Assembly (NCBI GenBank): GCA_001570385.1
Contig: BBYL01000033.1
Span: forward strand, 124,001-188,000
DNA length: 64,000 bases
Direction of reading: 5' to 3'
From: Microtetraspora glauca
GTDB lineage: Bacteria; Actinomycetota; Actinomycetes; Streptosporangiales; Streptosporangiaceae
In this document: positions 16,288 through 25,427 of the stretch, one piece after another
How positions within the stretch are numbered: position 1 is the first letter of the stretch
Layout: the number at the start of each line of letters is the position of its first letter
Program-made: the position numbers and the translations under genes
The notes under the pieces: generated by a model
Database searches by the model: none
What the model saw: only the letters and a program-made list of their open reading frames with translations
What the model was told of the DNA's origin: nothing

Positions 16288-17376
16288 TCAGCGTCTGACG
16301 CCGGCCCACTCTTCGAGCTGCGTGACGAAACGCCGGGCGGAGTTCGGCCAGTGATGGTTGGCCCGCGCGGCGGCGTAGCCCCGAGAGCCGTGCCCGTGCC
16401 GCTCCTGAGGGTTGTCCCTGAGGAACAGGACGGTTCGCGCGACCGCCTGGGGGTCCTGCCATGGGACGACGAAACCGGAGCGGTAGCGCTCGATGAGCTC
16501 GACCGCCCTCGGGGACGGCGTGGTGATCACGGGGATGCCGTGCGCCATGTACTCCACGATCTTGGTGGGCATGGAGTGCCGGTAGTTGGGCTCGTCGTGC
16601 AGGAGCGAGAGCCCGGCGAGCGCGCCGTCGAGCCGCTTGAGCGCCTCGTCGTTCGGCATGAAGTCACGCCATTCGAGCACGCCCTCGGCGACGGCCTGGT
16701 TGAGCAGCGGCCGGGTCTGCGGATCGGCGTACCCGATCAGCTCCACGACCACTCGGTACGGCTGAAGGATCCGGGCCACCTCGACGGCCTCGCGGACGCC
16801 CCGCGCCTCGGACAGCCAGCCGAGGTAGACCACGCGGTCGTCGCCGGGCGGGCTGACGGTGTCCGGGACCCAGGTCTCGTTCGGTACGACCAGGTGTGCC
16901 TGCTTGAACCGTCCCGCGTACGCGGTCTCGGCCAGCAGCAGGCGCAGGCGGCGTTCGGCCGCGCCCTCCAGGAGCCGGGCGAGGAACCGGGTCGGCGGGC
17001 GTAAGAACGCGGGCAGCCACGGTTTCAGGGAGAGCGTGGCCGGCGTGTCCTCGTGGACGTCCCAGACGACCGGCGGACGCTTGCGCACGCCGACGACGGC
17101 GAGCAGCAGCTCCGGGTCGTGGATCAGGGCCAAGTCGATCTTGCCCCGCATGCTCTTGAACAGCTTGCGGGCGGCACGGACCGCCGCGAACCTGCGCCGC
17201 TCGGCGGCGCGCGGCAGATCCACCCCGTTGACCCAGGATCGTGGGACCACCCCGCGCGCGGAGTACGGCGCGGCGTACGTGACCTCATGACCGGCGTCGA
17301 CGAGCGCGCGGATCTGCCGGTGCAGGATCCGGGCGTCCTCGGGGTGATGCACCACCGTCATGACGAGCACGTGCAC
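16288..17376 (-). CDS. GT4-family glycosyltransferase
   Basis: The GTG at 17376 lies 8 bases after AGGAGGGG and gives 362 residues. It is a two-domain GT-B enzyme of the GT4 family. The N-terminal domain has MTVVHHPEDARILHRQIRALVDAGHEV and DVHEDTPATLSLKPWL. The C-terminal nucleotide-sugar domain has VYLGWLSEARGVREAVE, SLLHDEPNYRHSMPTKIVEYMAHGIPVI and the EX7E region ending in PRAVELIERYRSGFVV. HHPEDARIL at the start is common in enzymes that add sugars during capsule or exopolysaccharide assembly. It follows the nucleotide-sugar dehydrogenase by 13 bases. Confidence 0.92.
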   Translation of the reverse strand: MHVLVMTVVHHPEDARILHRQIRALVDAGHEVTYAAPYSARGVVPRSWVNGVDLPRAAERRRFAAVRAARKLFKSMRGKIDLALIHDPELLLAVVGVRKRPPVVWDVHEDTPATLSLKPWLPAFLRPPTRFLARLLEGAAERRLRLLLAETAYAGRFKQAHLVVPNETWVPDTVSPPGDDRVVYLGWLSEARGVREAVEVARILQPYRVVVELIGYADPQTRPLLNQAVAEGVLEWRDFMPNDEALKRLDGALAGLSLLHDEPNYRHSMPTKIVEYMAHGIPVITTPSPRAVELIERYRSGFVVPWQDPQAVARTVLFLRDNPQERHGHGSRGYAAARANHHWPNSARRFVTQLEEWAGVRR

Positions 17377-17389
17377 GCGCGGACCCCTC

Positions 17390-18661
17390 CTACAGTCGCT
17401 CGACGCGATCGCTCGTGGCCAGAACGCCGCGAGTGTCGAGCACGAGCTGGGCCCGTTCCTCCACCACACCGAGGTCGAACGCCGAGTGCTGCTGCAGGAG
17501 CAGGGTCACGTCGGCGTCGGCCACCGCCGCGGCCAGGTCGTCCACCCGCGGAACCGGACTGCCCTCGACCGTCCATTCCTTGACATACGGATCGCAGAAG
17601 ACCAGCTCGGCGCCGAGCTCCAGGAGCGCCTCGGCGACCGGGATCGCGGGCGTCTCACGCTCGTCGGCGATGTCGGGCTTGTACGTGACGCCCAGCAGCA
17701 GCACGCGGGACCCGTTCACGGGCTTGCGCGCCCGGTTCAGCAGCCGCTGCACGCGGGCCACGACGTACGACGGCATCCGCTCGTTGATCTCCTGGGCCAG
17801 CTCCACGAAACGGAACGGGTACCCGAGCTTGCGGACCGTGTAGGACAGGTAGGACGGATCGACCGGGATGCAGTGCCCGCCGACACCCGGGCCGGGCAGG
17901 AACTTCTGGAAGCCGAACGGCTTGGTGGAGGCCGCCTCGATGGCCTCCCACAGGTTGATCCCGAGCTCGTCGCAGAAGATCGCCATCTCGTTGACGAGGG
18001 CGATGTTGACGTGCCGGTAGGTGTTCTCCAGCAGCTTGGCCATCTCGGCCTCGCGGGTGCCGCTGACCGGGACGACCCGCTCGACGAACTGGCTGTAGAA
18101 GGAGGCGGCGCGGTCGCGGCAGGCGACGGTGTAACCGCCGACCACCTTGGGCGTGTTGCGCAGGCCGTACTTCGTGTTGCCCGGGTCGATGCGCTCGGGC
18201 GAGAAGGCGAGGTGGAAGTCGGTGCCCGCGACGAGCCCGGCGCCCTCCAGGATCGGCCGCGCGACCTCGTCGGTGGTGCCGGGCCAGGTGGTGGACTCCA
18301 GCACGACGAGCGTGCCCGCCCGCAGGTGCTGGGCGACGGTGCGCGTCGCCCCTTCGACGGCGGACAGGTCGGGACGGTGGTCCTCGTCCAGCGGCGTCGG
18401 TACGCAGATGACGATCGTCCGCGACTCGGCGAGCACCGAGGCGTCCAGCGTGGCGGTGAAGCCACCGGCCAGCATCGCGTCGAGGTCGGCGTCGGTCAGG
18501 TCGTCGATGTAGGACCGACCGGCGTTCAACGCGTCGACCTTGCGGGGATCGACGTCCAGACCGGCCACCCGCAGGCCCGCCGCCGTGGCCTCTTTGGCCA
18601 GCGGCATACCCACGTATCCCAGCCCGATGACCGTGAGATCGAAACCGGTTCGCTCGCTCAC
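17390..18661 (-). CDS. wecC: Nucleotide-sugar dehydrogenase (UDP-ManNAc dehydrogenase type)
   Basis: A 423-residue UDP-glucose/GDP-mannose dehydrogenase family enzyme from GTG 18661 (an upstream ATG at 18688 is possible). The Rossmann motif is VIGLGYVGMPLAKEATAAGL; then come STTWPGTTDEV, the catalytic-cysteine segment PGPGVGGHCIPVDPSYL and the C-terminal LGVTYKPDIADERETPA. The family oxidises C6 of a UDP-sugar twice using NAD. With a UDP-GlcNAc 2-epimerase in the divergent operon the likely substrate is UDP-ManNAc, giving UDP-ManNAcA; UDP-GlcNAc or UDP-Glc cannot be excluded from sequence alone. Confidence 0.9.
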   Translation of the reverse strand: MSERTGFDLTVIGLGYVGMPLAKEATAAGLRVAGLDVDPRKVDALNAGRSYIDDLTDADLDAMLAGGFTATLDASVLAESRTIVICVPTPLDEDHRPDLSAVEGATRTVAQHLRAGTLVVLESTTWPGTTDEVARPILEGAGLVAGTDFHLAFSPERIDPGNTKYGLRNTPKVVGGYTVACRDRAASFYSQFVERVVPVSGTREAEMAKLLENTYRHVNIALVNEMAIFCDELGINLWEAIEAASTKPFGFQKFLPGPGVGGHCIPVDPSYLSYTVRKLGYPFRFVELAQEINERMPSYVVARVQRLLNRARKPVNGSRVLLLGVTYKPDIADERETPAIPVAEALLELGAELVFCDPYVKEWTVEGSPVPRVDDLAAAVADADVTLLLQQHSAFDLGVVEERAQLVLDTRGVLATSDRVERL

Positions 18662-18765
18662 GATGAGACCTGGGGGCGGAAACAACACTTCATGGTGGCA
18701 AAGGCTATCTCAAGTCAGCACCAACGGTGCCTGATGCCGTAGATCGGAACTCCCCGTCATTTCCA

Positions 18766-20427
18766 TTATGAGGTCAATGATTGGTAGATCGCACGGTATG
18801 TCCGGGCAAGGCTGCTCCACGTGCGTTTCGCGGCCACCTCGGCCTTTCCGGCCTCGCCCATCTCGCGGCGCCGTTCGGGATCGTCGCGGAGCGCGGCCAC
18901 CGCGTCGGCGAGCGCGGCGGGGTCTCCGGCCGGCACCAGCATCCCGGCCCCCTCACCGCCCACAAGCTCGGAAAGCGCGGGCAGGTCGCTGAGAACGACC
19001 GGCTTGCCGAGCGCCATCGCCTCGACGGGTTTCAATGGCGTAACAAGTCGGCAAACCCGGAGGTCCTCGCGCGGGCACGCGAAGATGTCGATCGCCGCCT
19101 GCGCCTGGAGCGCCTCGTCCGGGCCCACGCGGCCCGGCAGGATCGCGATGTCGCCGAGGCGGAGCCGCTCGACCTGCTGGAGCAGGTTCGGCCGTTCCGC
19201 GCCGTCGCCGACGAGCAGCACCCTGACCGGCGTTCCCGCGTCCCTGAGCAGCGCCGCGGCGTTCAGCAGGGTGGCGAAGCCCTCGTAGCCCACGATGCTC
19301 GACACGGAGCCGATGACCACCTCGCGGTCGCCGATGCCGTACTGCCGGCGGAAGGCCGCGCCGTCGTAGTCGGCGGTCAGCAGCGCGTCGTCCACGGCGT
19401 TCGGCGCGAGGTGGATCCGCTCGCGGGGCACGCCGCGCTCGACGATCTCGGCCGCCATGGTCTCGGCCAGCGTCACGACCGCGTCCGCCTCGCGCATGAT
19501 GTGCGCCTCGCGGTCACGCTGCATGATGTGCCGCTCGCTGCCGATCCGCTTGGGGTCCCTGGACGTCCAGGTCTCCTCTAGGAAGCCGCGCACCTCGTAG
19601 ACGAACGGCGTGTTCGTCCGCTCCCGTACGGCGAGCGCCACGGAGCCGTTCCGGTGGTCGGTCGCGGCGTGCAGCACCTGCGGGCGCAGCCTCCTGACCA
19701 GCTCGGTCACCTGGGCGGCGCCGCGGATCATCCGCCCGCGGCTCTCGAAGGGCAGGTCGCCCCCGTTCGGCAGCAGCCGGTGGTAGGGGATCTCGTCGAT
19801 CTCCTCGTACGACGTGGCGTCGGTGTGGCCCTGGAGCATCGGCCAGCCCCAGCTCGTCACGACGTGCGGGTCGAGGCCGGCGTTGCGCTGCGCGGTGACG
19901 ATGCGGTGCGTCCGCACGGTGTACCCCGCCTGCGTGTACGGCAGGGCGTTGGTGACGAGGTGGAGGACCCGGCCCTCCTCGCGCGAACCCATGATCACCT
20001 TGGGCTTCGGCGGGATCGGGGCGGGGCCGATCGCGGCCATCTCACCCTCGTAGTAGGCGATCCTGCGCCGGATGAACGGCCACCGGGTGTGCGGCTGCAG
20101 CACCTTGATCGCCTGGGTCATGCGCCCGGCCTCGAAGTGGACCTTCGCCGCCTCCAGCGGCCCGTCGGCCATCCTCCGGACTATCTTGCGCACGGTCACC
20201 CTGGCGTACCGCGCGGCGGGCCAGGCGACACGGCCGATGATCGGGCGCATCCCGCTCGGCATCGCCTCGGCGGCGGCCTGCGCGACCCGCACGGGATCGG
20301 ACTTCACCTTGCTCACAACGATGCGGGAGACGACCACCGGATTCTTCACGAAACCGCGGAGCAGACCGCCCATCCCGGCCCTCGCCGACTTGGCTGACAC
20401 GGACGGTTTCTTGGCCTCGGATACCAC
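18766..20427 (-). CDS. GT4-family glycosyltransferase with helical N-terminal extension
   Basis: A 553-residue protein. The first 150 residues are a basic, helical, TPR-like extension (AAKVHFEAGRMTQAIKVLQPHTRWPFIRRRIAYYEGEMAA). The rest is a GT-B GT4 enzyme: VLHLVTNALPYTQAGYTVRTHRIV, VVTLAETMAAEIVERG, VVIGSVSSIVGYEGFATLLNAA and a C-terminal LKPVEAMALGKPVVLSDLPALSELV with the donor-site glutamates. It is the first gene of the leftward operon and is divergent from wecB with only 57 bases between starts, so both operons share one control region. The extension may bind other assembly enzymes, which is inference. Confidence 0.92.
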   Translation of the reverse strand: MVSEAKKPSVSAKSARAGMGGLLRGFVKNPVVVSRIVVSKVKSDPVRVAQAAAEAMPSGMRPIIGRVAWPAARYARVTVRKIVRRMADGPLEAAKVHFEAGRMTQAIKVLQPHTRWPFIRRRIAYYEGEMAAIGPAPIPPKPKVIMGSREEGRVLHLVTNALPYTQAGYTVRTHRIVTAQRNAGLDPHVVTSWGWPMLQGHTDATSYEEIDEIPYHRLLPNGGDLPFESRGRMIRGAAQVTELVRRLRPQVLHAATDHRNGSVALAVRERTNTPFVYEVRGFLEETWTSRDPKRIGSERHIMQRDREAHIMREADAVVTLAETMAAEIVERGVPRERIHLAPNAVDDALLTADYDGAAFRRQYGIGDREVVIGSVSSIVGYEGFATLLNAAALLRDAGTPVRVLLVGDGAERPNLLQQVERLRLGDIAILPGRVGPDEALQAQAAIDIFACPREDLRVCRLVTPLKPVEAMALGKPVVLSDLPALSELVGGEGAGMLVPAGDPAALADAVAALRDDPERRREMGEAGKAEVAAKRTWSSLARTYRAIYQSLTS

Positions 20428-20484
20428 GGCGTGACCGTACCATAGGCAACGTTTGCCCCAGTCCCACCATGAAAGGCGAGGTCA

Positions 20485-21618
20485 ATGAGGGACAACCCCC
20501 TCGTCCTGCACGTGCTGGGCGCCCGGCCCAACTTCGTCAAGGCCGCCCCCGTCGTGCGGGCGCTCGACGAGATCGGCGTGCGGCAGGGCATCGTGCACAC
20601 GGGCCAGCACTACGACGCGTTGATGTCGGACGTCTTCTTCGCCGACCTCGGCCTGCCCGAGCCGGTCGCCAACCTCGGCGTCGGCTCCGGGTCGCACGCG
20701 CGGCAGACGGCGGCGCTGCTGACCGGCCTGGAGGACGTGGTGCTCGAACACCGGCCCTCGCTGGTCGTCGTGTACGGCGACGTGAACTCCACGCTGGCCG
20801 CGATCCTCGTGTGCGCCAAGCTGCACGTGCCGACCGCGCACGTGGAGGCGGGCCTGCGTTCCTTCGACCGGGAGATGCCCGAGGAGGTGAACCGGGTCGT
20901 CACCGACTCGCTGTCGGACATCCTGTTCGCCACCTCGCCGGACGCCCTGTCGCACCTCGCCCGCGAGGGCGCCGACCCGGAGCGGGTGCACCTCGTCGGC
21001 AACCCCATGATCGACAGCCTCTTCTCCGCGCTCCCCAAGCTCGACCCCGCGCCGGTCCAGGAGCGCCTCGGCGTGTCCGGAAGGTACGCGGTCGCGACGC
21101 TGCACCGGCCGGCGAACGTGGACGACCCGGAGTCGGCCCGCGAGCTGGTCGAGGCGGTCCTCGCGGTCGCCGAGCAGGTGCCGGTCGTCGTCCCGCTGCA
21201 CCCGCGCGGACGGCAGCGCCTGGCCGACGCCGGGCTGGTCGACCGCGAGAACCTGAAGATCATCGACCCGCTGGGATATGTGGACTTCCTCTCCCTGGTC
21301 CGGGGCGCCGCGCTGGTCGTCACCGACTCCGGCGGTGTGCAGGAGGAGACCACCATGCTGGGGGTCCCCTGCCTGACCGTGCGGCCCAACACCGAGCGGC
21401 CGATCACCGTCACGCACGGCACGAACCGCCTGGTCACGCCGGCCGGACTGCCCGCCGCCGCGGAGAAGGCGCTGGCGGACGGCTCGGCCACGCCCAGCGG
21501 CGAGCTTCCCCCGCTCTGGGATGGCGCGGCGGGGCCCAGGATCGCCCGGGTCATCGCCGCCTGGCTGCGCGGGGACAACCTCTCCCCCGCCGCTCAGGGG
21601 CGCAATCGCCAGTCATAG
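20485..21618 (+). CDS. wecB: UDP-N-acetylglucosamine 2-epimerase (non-hydrolysing)
   Basis: A 377-residue enzyme that interconverts UDP-GlcNAc and UDP-ManNAc. Family motifs are intact: GARPNFVKAAPVV at 12-24, the HTGQHYD loop near 38, VVVYGDVNSTLAAI, AHVEAGLRSFDREMPEEVNRVVTDSLSD with the catalytic acids, NPMIDSL, and the UDP-binding VVTDSGGVQEETTMLGVPCLTVR with TERPIT. Start ATG 20485 follows AGGCGAGG. Its product is the substrate of the dehydrogenase encoded in the divergent operon, which together gives UDP-ManNAcA for a surface polymer. The large glycosyltransferase follows 50 bases downstream. Confidence 0.96.
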   Translation: MRDNPLVLHVLGARPNFVKAAPVVRALDEIGVRQGIVHTGQHYDALMSDVFFADLGLPEPVANLGVGSGSHARQTAALLTGLEDVVLEHRPSLVVVYGDVNSTLAAILVCAKLHVPTAHVEAGLRSFDREMPEEVNRVVTDSLSDILFATSPDALSHLAREGADPERVHLVGNPMIDSLFSALPKLDPAPVQERLGVSGRYAVATLHRPANVDDPESARELVEAVLAVAEQVPVVVPLHPRGRQRLADAGLVDRENLKIIDPLGYVDFLSLVRGAALVVTDSGGVQEETTMLGVPCLTVRPNTERPITVTHGTNRLVTPAGLPAAAEKALADGSATPSGELPPLWDGAAGPRIARVIAAWLRGDNLSPAAQGRNRQS

Positions 21619-21668
21619 ACCCGGCAAAAGCCGTACGATGGCACATTCCTGGACGCGATGGGGGCGAC

Positions 21669-23732
21669 ATGTCTGACCAGAACCCTTCAGATGAGCCGAA
21701 ATTCCAGCGCCTCGGGCCGGTGAACTGGCTGCCGGAGGAGCGCAAGGTCGTCGAGCGCTACGAGCAGCGGATCCGCGAGCTGGAGAAGAAGCTGGCCACC
21801 CAGGAGGCGCGGGCCGACTACGCCATCTGGAAGCTCAAGGCCACCCAGACGCAGCGGCCGTACCGCGTCGCCCAGGCGCTCACCGGTGCCACCAAGCCCG
21901 CCAGGTTCGCGCGGCTGCCGCGCGACCTGAGCAAGGCCATGAAGACCGGGAAGAGCCCGAAGGCCCCGATGTCGGTGATCGAGGCCGCCGAGCAGGCCGA
22001 GGCCAAGGGTCCCGAGGTCAAGATCCCCACGTTGCAGTGGCCGGACGGTCCGGTGGTGCGCCCCGACCTCAAGGTGGCCGTCATCCTGGACGACTTCTCC
22101 CGGCTCGCGTTCAAGTACGAGTGGGACCAGATCGAGTTCGGGCTCACGGACTGGCCGGAGATCTTCGCGGAGAACCGGCCCGACGTGCTGTTCTGCGAGT
22201 CGGCCTGGCACGGCAACCAGGGGCGCTGGCGTTACCAGATGACCGGGACGAAGGCCCCCAAGCAGGAGCTGCGCGACCTCATCGCGTGGTGCCGGTCGGA
22301 GGGCATTCCCACGGTCTTCTGGAACAAGGAGGACCCGCCGAACTTCGACTTCTTCATCGACACGGCAAAGCTGTTCGACTACGTGTACACGTGCGACGGC
22401 GACATGATCCCGAAATATCGGGAAATTCTGGGGCATGACCGCGTCGGCGTGCTGCAGTTCGCCGCCCAGCCCCGGATCCACAACCCCATCCAGACCAAGC
22501 AGGGCCGGCCGTACGACATCGTCTTCGGCGGCATGTACTTCCGGGACAAGCACCCCGAGCGGCGCGAGCAGATGGAGACGCTGCTCGCCCCCGTACGCGA
22601 ACTCGGCCTGCACATCTTCGCCCGCAACGGCACGGTGGACGACAAGTACGCCTGGCCCGAGGAGTACCGCCCGCACATCGTGGGCGAGCTGCCGTACGAG
22701 CAGATGCTGGCCGCGTACAAGATGTACAAGGTCTTCCTGAACGTGAACTCGGTGATCGACTCCCCGACGATGTGCGCGCGGCGCGTCTTCGAGCTGTCGG
22801 CCTGCTCGACCACCGTGCTGTCGGCGTGGTCACGCGCCATCGAGGAGACCTTCGGCTCGCTGATCCCGATCGCCCACTCGCAGGAGGAGGCGTACAACCG
22901 GGCGCTGTACTTCATCAACAGCCCCGAGCTGCGCGCCCGCCAGGCGCACCTGGCCATGCGCGAGGTGTTCGACAAGCACCTCTTCTCGCACCGCGTCGAC
23001 CAGATCCTCACCGACCTCGGCCGGCCGGTGGCGTCCCGGTCCCGCTCGGTGTCGGTGGTGCTGCCGACCAACCGGGCCGGCCAGCTCGAACACGCCATCG
23101 CGCAGGTCGCCAGGCAGCGGCACCGCGACGTCGAGCTCATCCTCGTGCTGCACGGCCTCTCCGAGGACCCCGGCGTGGTCCGCGACAAGGCACTCGCGGC
23201 CGGGATCCCCGGCGTCAAGGTGCTGACCGCCGACCCGTCCTGGACCCTCGGCGAGGTGCTCAACCACGGCATCGCGCACGCGGACGGCGAGCTGATCGCC
23301 AAGATGGACGACGACAACATCTACGGCGAGCACTACCTGTCCGACCTGCTGCGGGCGTTCGACTACGCCGACGCGGAGATGGTGGGCAAGGGCGCGCACT
23401 ACACGTACTTCCCCGACCAGAACGTCACCGTGTTCCGCCTGCCCGGCCTGGAGAACCGCTACGCCCACCTCATCCAGGGAGCCACGATCGTCGCCAAGGC
23501 GGACCTGCTGCGGTCGATGCCGTTCGAGCCGGTCAACGCGGGCGAGGACACCCGCCTCGTGCGGCGCTGCAAGGAGGAGGGCGTCCGGATCTACTCGGCC
23601 GACCGCTTCAACTTCATCTACATGCGCGGCTCCGACGCCACCGCCCACACCTGGCAGGCGGCGGACTACAAGCTGACCCGCAACGCCCAGTTCTGCTTCG
23701 CCGGCAACCCGGAGCAGCACGTCCTGATCTAG
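21669..23732 (+). CDS. Two-module glycosyltransferase (CgeB-like GT-B plus GT2)
   Basis: A 687-residue protein from ATG 21669. A coiled coil lies at about 24-50 (RKVVERYEQRIRELEKKLATQEARA). Residues 130-450 resemble the CgeB/DUF3880-type glycosyltransferase: ILDDFSRLAFKYEWDQIEFGLTDW, PTVFWNKEDPPNFDFFIDTAK, and a late VNSVIDSPTMCARRVFELSACSTTVLS. Residues 457-687 are a GT2 (GT-A) domain with VSVVLPTNRAGQLEHAIAQV and the metal-binding KMDDDNIYGEHYLSDLL. One chain could thus add two sugars in turn, as dual-module capsule polymerases do. It is co-transcribed with wecB. Confidence 0.9.
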   Translation: MSDQNPSDEPKFQRLGPVNWLPEERKVVERYEQRIRELEKKLATQEARADYAIWKLKATQTQRPYRVAQALTGATKPARFARLPRDLSKAMKTGKSPKAPMSVIEAAEQAEAKGPEVKIPTLQWPDGPVVRPDLKVAVILDDFSRLAFKYEWDQIEFGLTDWPEIFAENRPDVLFCESAWHGNQGRWRYQMTGTKAPKQELRDLIAWCRSEGIPTVFWNKEDPPNFDFFIDTAKLFDYVYTCDGDMIPKYREILGHDRVGVLQFAAQPRIHNPIQTKQGRPYDIVFGGMYFRDKHPERREQMETLLAPVRELGLHIFARNGTVDDKYAWPEEYRPHIVGELPYEQMLAAYKMYKVFLNVNSVIDSPTMCARRVFELSACSTTVLSAWSRAIEETFGSLIPIAHSQEEAYNRALYFINSPELRARQAHLAMREVFDKHLFSHRVDQILTDLGRPVASRSRSVSVVLPTNRAGQLEHAIAQVARQRHRDVELILVLHGLSEDPGVVRDKALAAGIPGVKVLTADPSWTLGEVLNHGIAHADGELIAKMDDDNIYGEHYLSDLLRAFDYADAEMVGKGAHYTYFPDQNVTVFRLPGLENRYAHLIQGATIVAKADLLRSMPFEPVNAGEDTRLVRRCKEEGVRIYSADRFNFIYMRGSDATAHTWQAADYKLTRNAQFCFAGNPEQHVLI

Positions 23733-23813
23733 ATCGCGTTCCTCGGAATGTACGGGAGCGGACAACGGTTGGCCACTCCCGTAACGGCAGCATGCCCAGG
23801 GGAGCTTGGCCAC

Positions 23814-25358
23814 GTGAGCACGAAGACAGGCGAGAAACAGGACGGCATCGGGTTCAGGTCCGAGCGTGGCCCGGTGCTCGCCGCCATCATGCTGTGCACC
23901 GGTCTCGTGGCCCTGGACAGCACGATCATCGCGACGGCGGTGCCGTCCGTCGTCGGCGATCTCGGCGGGTTCTCGCAGTTCCCGTGGCTGTTCTCGATCT
24001 ACCTGCTCACGCAGGCCGTGACCGTGCCCATCTACGGCAAGCTCGCCGATGTCTTCGGGCGCAAGCCGGTGATGTTCTTCGGCATCGCCGCATTCCTCCT
24101 CGGTTCCGTGCTGTGTGGCGTCGCCTGGAGCATGCCGGCGCTCATCCTCTGCCGTGCGATCCAGGGCATCGGCGCCGGAGCCGTCCAGCCCATCAGCATC
24201 ACCATGGTCGGGGACCTGTACTCGGTGGAGGAACGTGCCCGGGTGCAGGGCTACCTCGCCAGCGTCTGGGGCGTCTCGGCCGTCGTCGGACCGACGCTGG
24301 GCGGCGTCTTCTCCGAGTACGTGTCCTGGCGGTGGATCTTCTTCATCAACCTGCCCCTCGGGGCTGTGGCCGCCTGGACGCTGGCCCGGCGGTTCAAGGA
24401 GCGGGTGACCCGAGGCTCACACCGGATCGACTACCTGGGCGCCGTGCTGCTCACCGCCGGTTCCTCCCTGCTCATCCTCGGCCTGCTCGAAGGAGGGGTC
24501 GCCTGGAGCTGGGGGTCGCCGGTCAGCCTGGCCATCTTCGCGGGCGGCGCCGCCATGATGATCGCGTTCGTCCTCGTGGAACGCCGTGCGGCCGAGCCCA
24601 TCCTGCCGCTGTGGGTGTTCCGCCACCGTGTGCTGACCGGCGCCAACCTCGCCGCGCTGGGGATCGGCACACTCACCATCGGCCTGAGCTCCTATGTGCC
24701 CACGTACGCGCAGGGCGTGCTCGGCACCGGCGCCCTGGTGGCGGGTTTCACCCTGGCCGCGCTCAGCATCGGCTGGCCCCTCGCCGCGGCGCTCTCCGGC
24801 CGCGTCTACATGCGCATCGGCTTCCGCGACACCGCGCTGATCGGCGGCGCCGTCACCGTGGCCGGGGCCGTACTGTGCGCCGTGCTCGGCCAGGAATCAC
24901 ACATCTGGCAGGTCGCGACCGCGTGCCTGATCGTCGGCGTCGGCCTGGGCCTCACATCGAGCCCGACGATGGTCGCCGTGCAGTCCGTCGTCGGGTGGGA
25001 GCACCGCGGCGTGGTCACGGCGACCAACATGTTCTTCCGCTCCATCGGCAGCACCGTCGGGGCCGCCGTCCTGGGCGCGGTCTCCAACGCGACGCTGTCG
25101 GACCGCTTCGCCCACCCTCCGGCCTCGGTCAGCGGCGATCACCTGCCGAAGAGCGTCGACGCCACGAGCGACGTGCTGACCGGGCAGGGCGCGGGAGGTG
25201 TGGGCGGCGTGAGCTCGGCCGTGACGTCCTTCGTCCGCGGAGCGCTCAACGACGCCGTCCACAACGCCTTCCTCACGGCGCTCGTCGTGGCCGTGCTCAT
25301 CGTGGGCGCGGTGCTGCTCATGCCCCGTGTCCGCGCCGAGACCGGCAACGGAACCTGA
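23814..25358 (+). CDS. MFS drug exporter, DHA2 family (14 membrane segments)
   Basis: I start at GTG 23814 behind GGGGAG, giving 514 residues; a frame from 23748 adds a non-conserved leader. The pattern is that of EmrB/QacA proton antiporters: motif D1 LDSTIIATAVPSVVGDLGG, motif A GKLADVFGRKPVM, motif C-like GVSAVVGPTLGGVFSEYVSWRWIFFINLPLGAVA and about 14 hydrophobic segments. A long polar loop (about 440-475) precedes the last segment. Its gene is separated from the flotillin gene by a shared terminator. Substrates are probably hydrophobic cations or antibiotics; this cannot be refined. Confidence 0.93.
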   Translation: MSTKTGEKQDGIGFRSERGPVLAAIMLCTGLVALDSTIIATAVPSVVGDLGGFSQFPWLFSIYLLTQAVTVPIYGKLADVFGRKPVMFFGIAAFLLGSVLCGVAWSMPALILCRAIQGIGAGAVQPISITMVGDLYSVEERARVQGYLASVWGVSAVVGPTLGGVFSEYVSWRWIFFINLPLGAVAAWTLARRFKERVTRGSHRIDYLGAVLLTAGSSLLILGLLEGGVAWSWGSPVSLAIFAGGAAMMIAFVLVERRAAEPILPLWVFRHRVLTGANLAALGIGTLTIGLSSYVPTYAQGVLGTGALVAGFTLAALSIGWPLAAALSGRVYMRIGFRDTALIGGAVTVAGAVLCAVLGQESHIWQVATACLIVGVGLGLTSSPTMVAVQSVVGWEHRGVVTATNMFFRSIGSTVGAAVLGAVSNATLSDRFAHPPASVSGDHLPKSVDATSDVLTGQGAGGVGGVSSAVTSFVRGALNDAVHNAFLTALVVAVLIVGAVLLMPRVRAETGNGT

Positions 25359-25374
25359 GGCGGGAAAACGAAAG

Positions 25375-25403
25375 CGGCCGCCCCGCTGATAGCGGGGCGG
25401 CCG
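25375..25403. terminator. Bidirectional terminator
   Basis: A perfect 13-base stem, CGGCCGCCCCGCT (25375-25387) paired with its complement at 25391-25403, encloses a 3-base loop. It lies between the convergent MFS and flotillin stops and would stop transcription from both sides. Confidence 0.85.
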
Positions 25404-25427
25404 TGTGCCTTCAGTGAACGTGCGAGG

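Noticed and set aside
20469..23732. 1087-residue frame across wecB and the large glycosyltransferase
   Set aside because: The first 400 codons are a shadow of wecB in another frame; ATG 21669 is the real start.
22772..25417. 881-residue plus-strand frame
   Set aside because: It crosses the end of the glycosyltransferase and the whole MFS gene in another frame and has only shadow composition.
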